Positions 6,005 to 8,296 of a stretch of 8,296 bases of DNA are shown here, piece by piece. The DNA is taken from assembly GCA_011523155.1 (NCBI GenBank), contig WTHL01000309.1:1-8296 (forward strand), in the 5' to 3' direction. Position 1 is the stretch's first letter. Each line of letters opens with the position of its first letter. The translations under genes and the position numbers were made by a program. The stretch comes from Synechococcus sp. PL34863bin_39 (lineage in GTDB: Bacteria; Cyanobacteriota; Cyanobacteriia; PCC-6307; Cyanobiaceae). Under the pieces are notes generated by a model. That model was not told where the DNA came from. It made no database searches and saw nothing but the letters and a program-made list of their open reading frames with translations.

Positions 6005-7671
6005 TTGCCGCTGCTCCAAAGATCGCGACCGCTTGCGGCCTCAAGGTCGATCTGGTCTTCAGGAATGCCGTAGCCGTACGGCTCCTGGACCAGGGGGGCT
6101 TCGCCATGCCAGTTCTCCACCGGTGGTGGTGACGTGGTGAGCCATTCCGGCGTGAGGGCCCTCCAGGGGTTGTCACCCGCCGGCTCACCCCGGAAGGCGC
6201 TGGCCACAACGTTCCAGAGGAACGGAAGTGTGCTGATGGCCATCAGGAGTGCGCCGGCGCTGCTGAGCTGGTTGATGAAGGCGAACTGGGGGTCGTATTC
6301 CGCCACCCTCCGCGGCATGCCGTTCAGACCAAGCCAATGCTGCGGTGCAAAACAGAGATTGAAGCCAACGAAGGTGAGCAGGAAGTGAAGACGCCCGATG
6401 CCTTCGTTCAGCAGGCGCCCTGTCACCTTTGGATACCAGTGATAGATCGAGGCGAAGATCACGAAGACCGTGCCGCCGTAGACGATGTAGTGGAAATGGG
6501 CGACAACGAAGTAGGTGTCATGCACATGCACGTCGAAGGGAACCTGGGCTAGGGCGACCCCGGTGATGCCGCCGAGCACGAAATTGACGATGAAGCCGCA
6601 GGAGAACAGAACTGCACTGTTGAGTGAGATGCGACCGCCCCAGAGTGTGGCGAGCCAGTTGAAGAATTTGATCCCTGTGGGAACGGCGATGAATGCCGTT
6701 GCGATTGTGAAGAACAGGCGCATCCAGGGCGGTGTGCCACTGGTGAACATGTGGTGGGCCCAGACCACGAGGCCAAGCACCACAATGGCCATGATCGAAT
6801 ACACCATCGTGGCGTATCCGAACAGGGGTTTACGGCAGTGAACCGGCAGGATCTCGCTTACTAGTCCAAAGGCCGGAAGCACCATGATGTAAACCGCCGG
6901 ATGGGAATAGAACCAGAACAGGTGCTGATACACAACAACATTGCCTCCCAGTCCTGGATTGAAGAAGCCTGTGTGGGCGACGATGTCGAAGCTCAGCAGG
7001 ATCAGGGTTCCCGCCAGAACGGGTGTTGAGAGAACAACCAGGATGCTGGTACCGAGCATTGCCCAGCAGTACATCGGAAGCTGCATCAGCTTCAGTCCCG
7101 GGCGCCGGAGTTTCAGCACGGTGGCAATGAAATTGATCCCGCCGAAGATTGAACTTCCCCCGAGAAGCAGCACACTCAGAATCCAGATGATCTGGCCACT
7201 GGCAGGGGTTGTGATGCTCAGCGGCGGGTAGGCAGTCCATCCGGATTGTGCGGCTCCGGTGATGAAGTAGCTGCTGATCAACAGCAGTCCAGCGGGAGGA
7301 ATGAGCCAGAACGCCACCGCATTCAGCCGTGGGTAGGCCATGTCTCGGGCGCCGACATAAAACGGGATCAGATAGTTGCCGAAGGCCCCGTTGACCACCG
7401 GCACAATCCAGAGAAAGATCATCACCGTGCCGTGCAGGGTCAGCACCTGGTTGTAGACATCTCTCGGCATGAAATCCGAGAGAGGACTGACAAGCTCGGT
7501 GCGGATGGCACCCGCCAGTGCACCACCGATCAGATAGAAGAGGAAACCGCAGACGAGGTACTGCAGTCCAATCACTTTGTGGTCAACGCTGAAGCTGAAA
7601 TAACGCAGCCAGCCCTGCGGTTGCAGGCGAGGCGCACTGTTCTCGACGTCAGGGGGAAGGGACAGCGTCAT
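6001..7671 (-). CDS. coxA: Cytochrome c oxidase subunit I (A2-type heme-copper oxidase)
   Basis: The 556-residue protein is the catalytic subunit, reducing oxygen to water at the heme a3-CuB centre and pumping protons. It has about twelve membrane helices. All metal ligands are present: His80 (LHGTVMIF) and His394 for heme a, His392 (VAHFHYIVYGG) for heme a3, and His257, His306 and His307 (WAHHMFTSG) for CuB, with Tyr261 as the expected His-Tyr cross-link partner. The D-channel set Asn99, Asp110 and Asn117 (GNYL, GARDMAYPRLN) and the K-channel Lys335 (PTGIKFFNW) are kept. The D-channel glutamate of HPEVY is missing: the sequence reads YSHPAVY (255-261), the mark of A2-type oxidases, where the Tyr-Ser pair replaces the Glu. 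The N-terminus (1-22) and the last 60 residues are soluble. It overlaps coxB and coxC by ATGA at both ends and has a good Shine-Dalgarno sequence. Confidence 0.98.
   Translation of the reverse strand: MTLSLPPDVENSAPRLQPQGWLRYFSFSVDHKVIGLQYLVCGFLFYLIGGALAGAIRTELVSPLSDFMPRDVYNQVLTLHGTVMIFLWIVPVVNGAFGNYLIPFYVGARDMAYPRLNAVAFWLIPPAGLLLISSYFITGAAQSGWTAYPPLSITTPASGQIIWILSVLLLGGSSIFGGINFIATVLKLRRPGLKLMQLPMYCWAMLGTSILVVLSTPVLAGTLILLSFDIVAHTGFFNPGLGGNVVVYQHLFWFYSHPAVYIMVLPAFGLVSEILPVHCRKPLFGYATMVYSIMAIVVLGLVVWAHHMFTSGTPPWMRLFFTIATAFIAVPTGIKFFNWLATLWGGRISLNSAVLFSCGFIVNFVLGGITGVALAQVPFDVHVHDTYFVVAHFHYIVYGGTVFVIFASIYHWYPKVTGRLLNEGIGRLHFLLTFVGFNLCFAPQHWLGLNGMPRRVAEYDPQFAFINQLSSAGALLMAISTLPFLWNVVASAFRGEPAGDNPWRALTPEWLTTSPPPVENWHGEAPLVQEPYGYGIPEDQIDLEAASGRDLWSSGK
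6014..6017 (-). promoter_or_regulatory. Shine-Dalgarno sequence for coxC
   Basis: GGAG on the minus strand lies nine bases before the ATG at 6004, inside the end of coxA. It supports this start over the in-frame TTG at 6019, for which it lies too far into the coding frame to serve. Confidence 0.55.
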
Positions 7672-8296
7672 GCGTCAGACACCTCGAGTTTGTTGTTGGC
7701 CTGGAACCAGGTGTCAAAGGCCTCCGGCTCTTCCACCACCACGGAGGAGCGCATCCCTCCGTGATAAGGCCCGCAAAGTTCAGCACACACGATTGGATAG
7801 GTTCCCGGACGGGTTGGTGTGAAATTGAGCACCGTCGGTTGCCCTGGAATCACGTCCTGCTTGAGACGGAATTCAGGGACCCAGAAGGCATGGATCACAT
7901 CCTTGGCTTCCATTTTCAAGCTGACACGTTTCCCGGCTGGGACATGCAGTTCACCGGAGATGAAATCGCCCTGCGGGTAGCGAAACAGAAAGGCGAACTG
8001 CATGGCGGTCACCTCAATCGGAAGCACGTCGCCGGAGGCTGCCTCACTGATGTCGAGGGCACCGATCCCACCCCAGAGCCGTTGATCGGATCCGTCCGGT
8101 GGTTCGCTCCGGGTGGCTTCCGATCTGTGGTCCATCGCGTTGTGATCCATCGCGTTGTGATCCATCGCGTTGTGATCCATCGCGTTGTGAGCCATGGCGC
8201 CGTGATCCATGCCGTGGTTCAGCGGATTCATCCCGCCCATGCGGTCGTAGATGTCGTAGCTGTAGAGGCCAACGAACAGCACAACGATCGCCGGCA
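7668..8296 (-). CDS. coxB: Cytochrome c oxidase subunit II, 5' end cut by window edge, with Met/His repeat
   Basis: The frame is open to the window edge and gives 208 C-terminal residues; the signal segment and first membrane helix are outside. What is seen is the end of the second helix (IVVLFVGLYSYDIYD), a Met/His-rich stretch of five-residue units, a polar linker, then the CuA cupredoxin domain that takes electrons from cytochrome c or c6/plastocyanin on the lumenal/periplasmic face. The CuA site is complete: His at 7892-7890 (DVIHAFWVPEF), the two Cys at 7787-7785 and 7775-7773 with the Glu between them, His at 7763-7761 and Met at 7754-7752 (CAELCGPYHGGM). A GTG at 8282 lies inside the membrane helix and is not the true start. 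No C-terminal heme c domain is present. The gene ends with an ATGA overlap with coxA. The repeat region is listed separately. Confidence 0.96.
   Translation of the reverse strand, partial: PAIVVLFVGLYSYDIYDRMGGMNPLNHGMDHGAMAHNAMDHNAMDHNAMDHNAMDHRSEATRSEPPDGSDQRLWGGIGALDISEAASGDVLPIEVTAMQFAFLFRYPQGDFISGELHVPAGKRVSLKMEAKDVIHAFWVPEFRLKQDVIPGQPTVLNFTPTRPGTYPIVCAELCGPYHGGMRSSVVVEEPEAFDTWFQANNKLEVSDA
7681..7685 (-). promoter_or_regulatory. Shine-Dalgarno sequence for coxA
   Basis: GAGGT on the minus strand lies nine bases before the coxA ATG and inside the end of coxB. Together with the ATGA overlap it points to translational coupling backed by direct ribosome binding. Confidence 0.6.
8127..8216 (-). 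repeat. Six tandem 15-base units within coxB coding for xxMDH pentapeptides
   Basis: Six head-to-tail 15-base units fill this stretch in frame with coxB. Read in the coding direction they give HGMDH, GAMAH, then four times NAMDH. Three units (8142-8186) are identical in DNA, the unit at 8127-8141 differs by one silent base (GAC for GAT), and the two at 8187-8216 are more diverged, so the array seems to have grown by recent duplication at its 3' coding end. The segment lies between the second membrane helix and the CuA domain, on the lumenal/periplasmic side. Confidence 0.95.

Noticed and set aside
6005..6019. TTG start five codons before the coxC ATG.
   Set aside because: The ATG at 6004 has a well-placed GGAG and an ATGA overlap with coxA like the other junctions in the operon.
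6134..7764. Several plus-strand open frames of 70-170 codons opposite coxA and coxB.
   Set aside because: They are antisense shadows of strongly conserved oxidase genes and carry no recognisable motifs.

Overview
The window is a gene-dense stretch of what looks like a marine picocyanobacterial chromosome (Synechococcus/Cyanobium type). The reasons are a high GC content, intergenic gaps of at most 79 bases, frequent 4-base ATGA gene overlaps, a cyanobacterial AbrB-type regulator, a cyanobacterial-style CobT-family protein and a compact coxB-coxA-coxC operon. I saw no copy of the HIP1 octamer GCGATCGC, which is common in many freshwater cyanobacteria and rare in the marine picocyanobacteria. 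Genus-level placement is inference from these features; no marker gene is present. No tRNA, rRNA, CRISPR array, insertion sequence or phage gene was seen, and no stretch over 300 bases lacks a gene.

Left part (1-2439, plus strand): the last 57 codons of an unrecognised membrane protein; then a CobT-family phosphoribosyltransferase homologue (212-1405); then, overlapping its stop by ATGA, a predicted Tat-exported lipoprotein resembling the PotD-type solute-binding proteins of ABC transporters (1402-2439). No permease or ATPase gene is next to it.

Middle part (2428-4927): a minus-strand pair runs from a divergent promoter gap at 4203-4258. It consists of a bifunctional-nuclease (DUF151) protein with an unusual acidic insert, then, again coupled by ATGA, an aldo/keto reductase with a C-terminal two-cluster ferredoxin-like tail. 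The reductase and the lipoprotein gene converge and overlap by 12 bases. On the other side of the divergent gap, ribE (riboflavin synthase) runs on the plus strand and converges with a cyAbrB regulator gene.

Right part (4948-8296, minus strand): the aa3-type cytochrome c oxidase operon coxB-coxA-coxC, with ATGA overlaps at both junctions, followed downstream by the cyAbrB gene after a 79-base AT-rich gap. CoxA carries all heme and CuB ligands and the YSHPxVY signature of A2-type oxidases. CoxB, cut by the window edge, has an intact CuA site and, between its second membrane helix and the CuA domain, six tandem five-residue units rich in Met and His (mostly NAMDH). This is the most unusual feature in the window and resembles the Met/His/Asp repeats of periplasmic copper-resistance proteins.

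Most of the window is ordinary core metabolism. The points worth following are the CoxB repeat, the coupling of the CobT homologue to an orphan binding lipoprotein, and the acidic insert in the DUF151 protein. I did not find convincing evidence of a wholly new multi-gene system.
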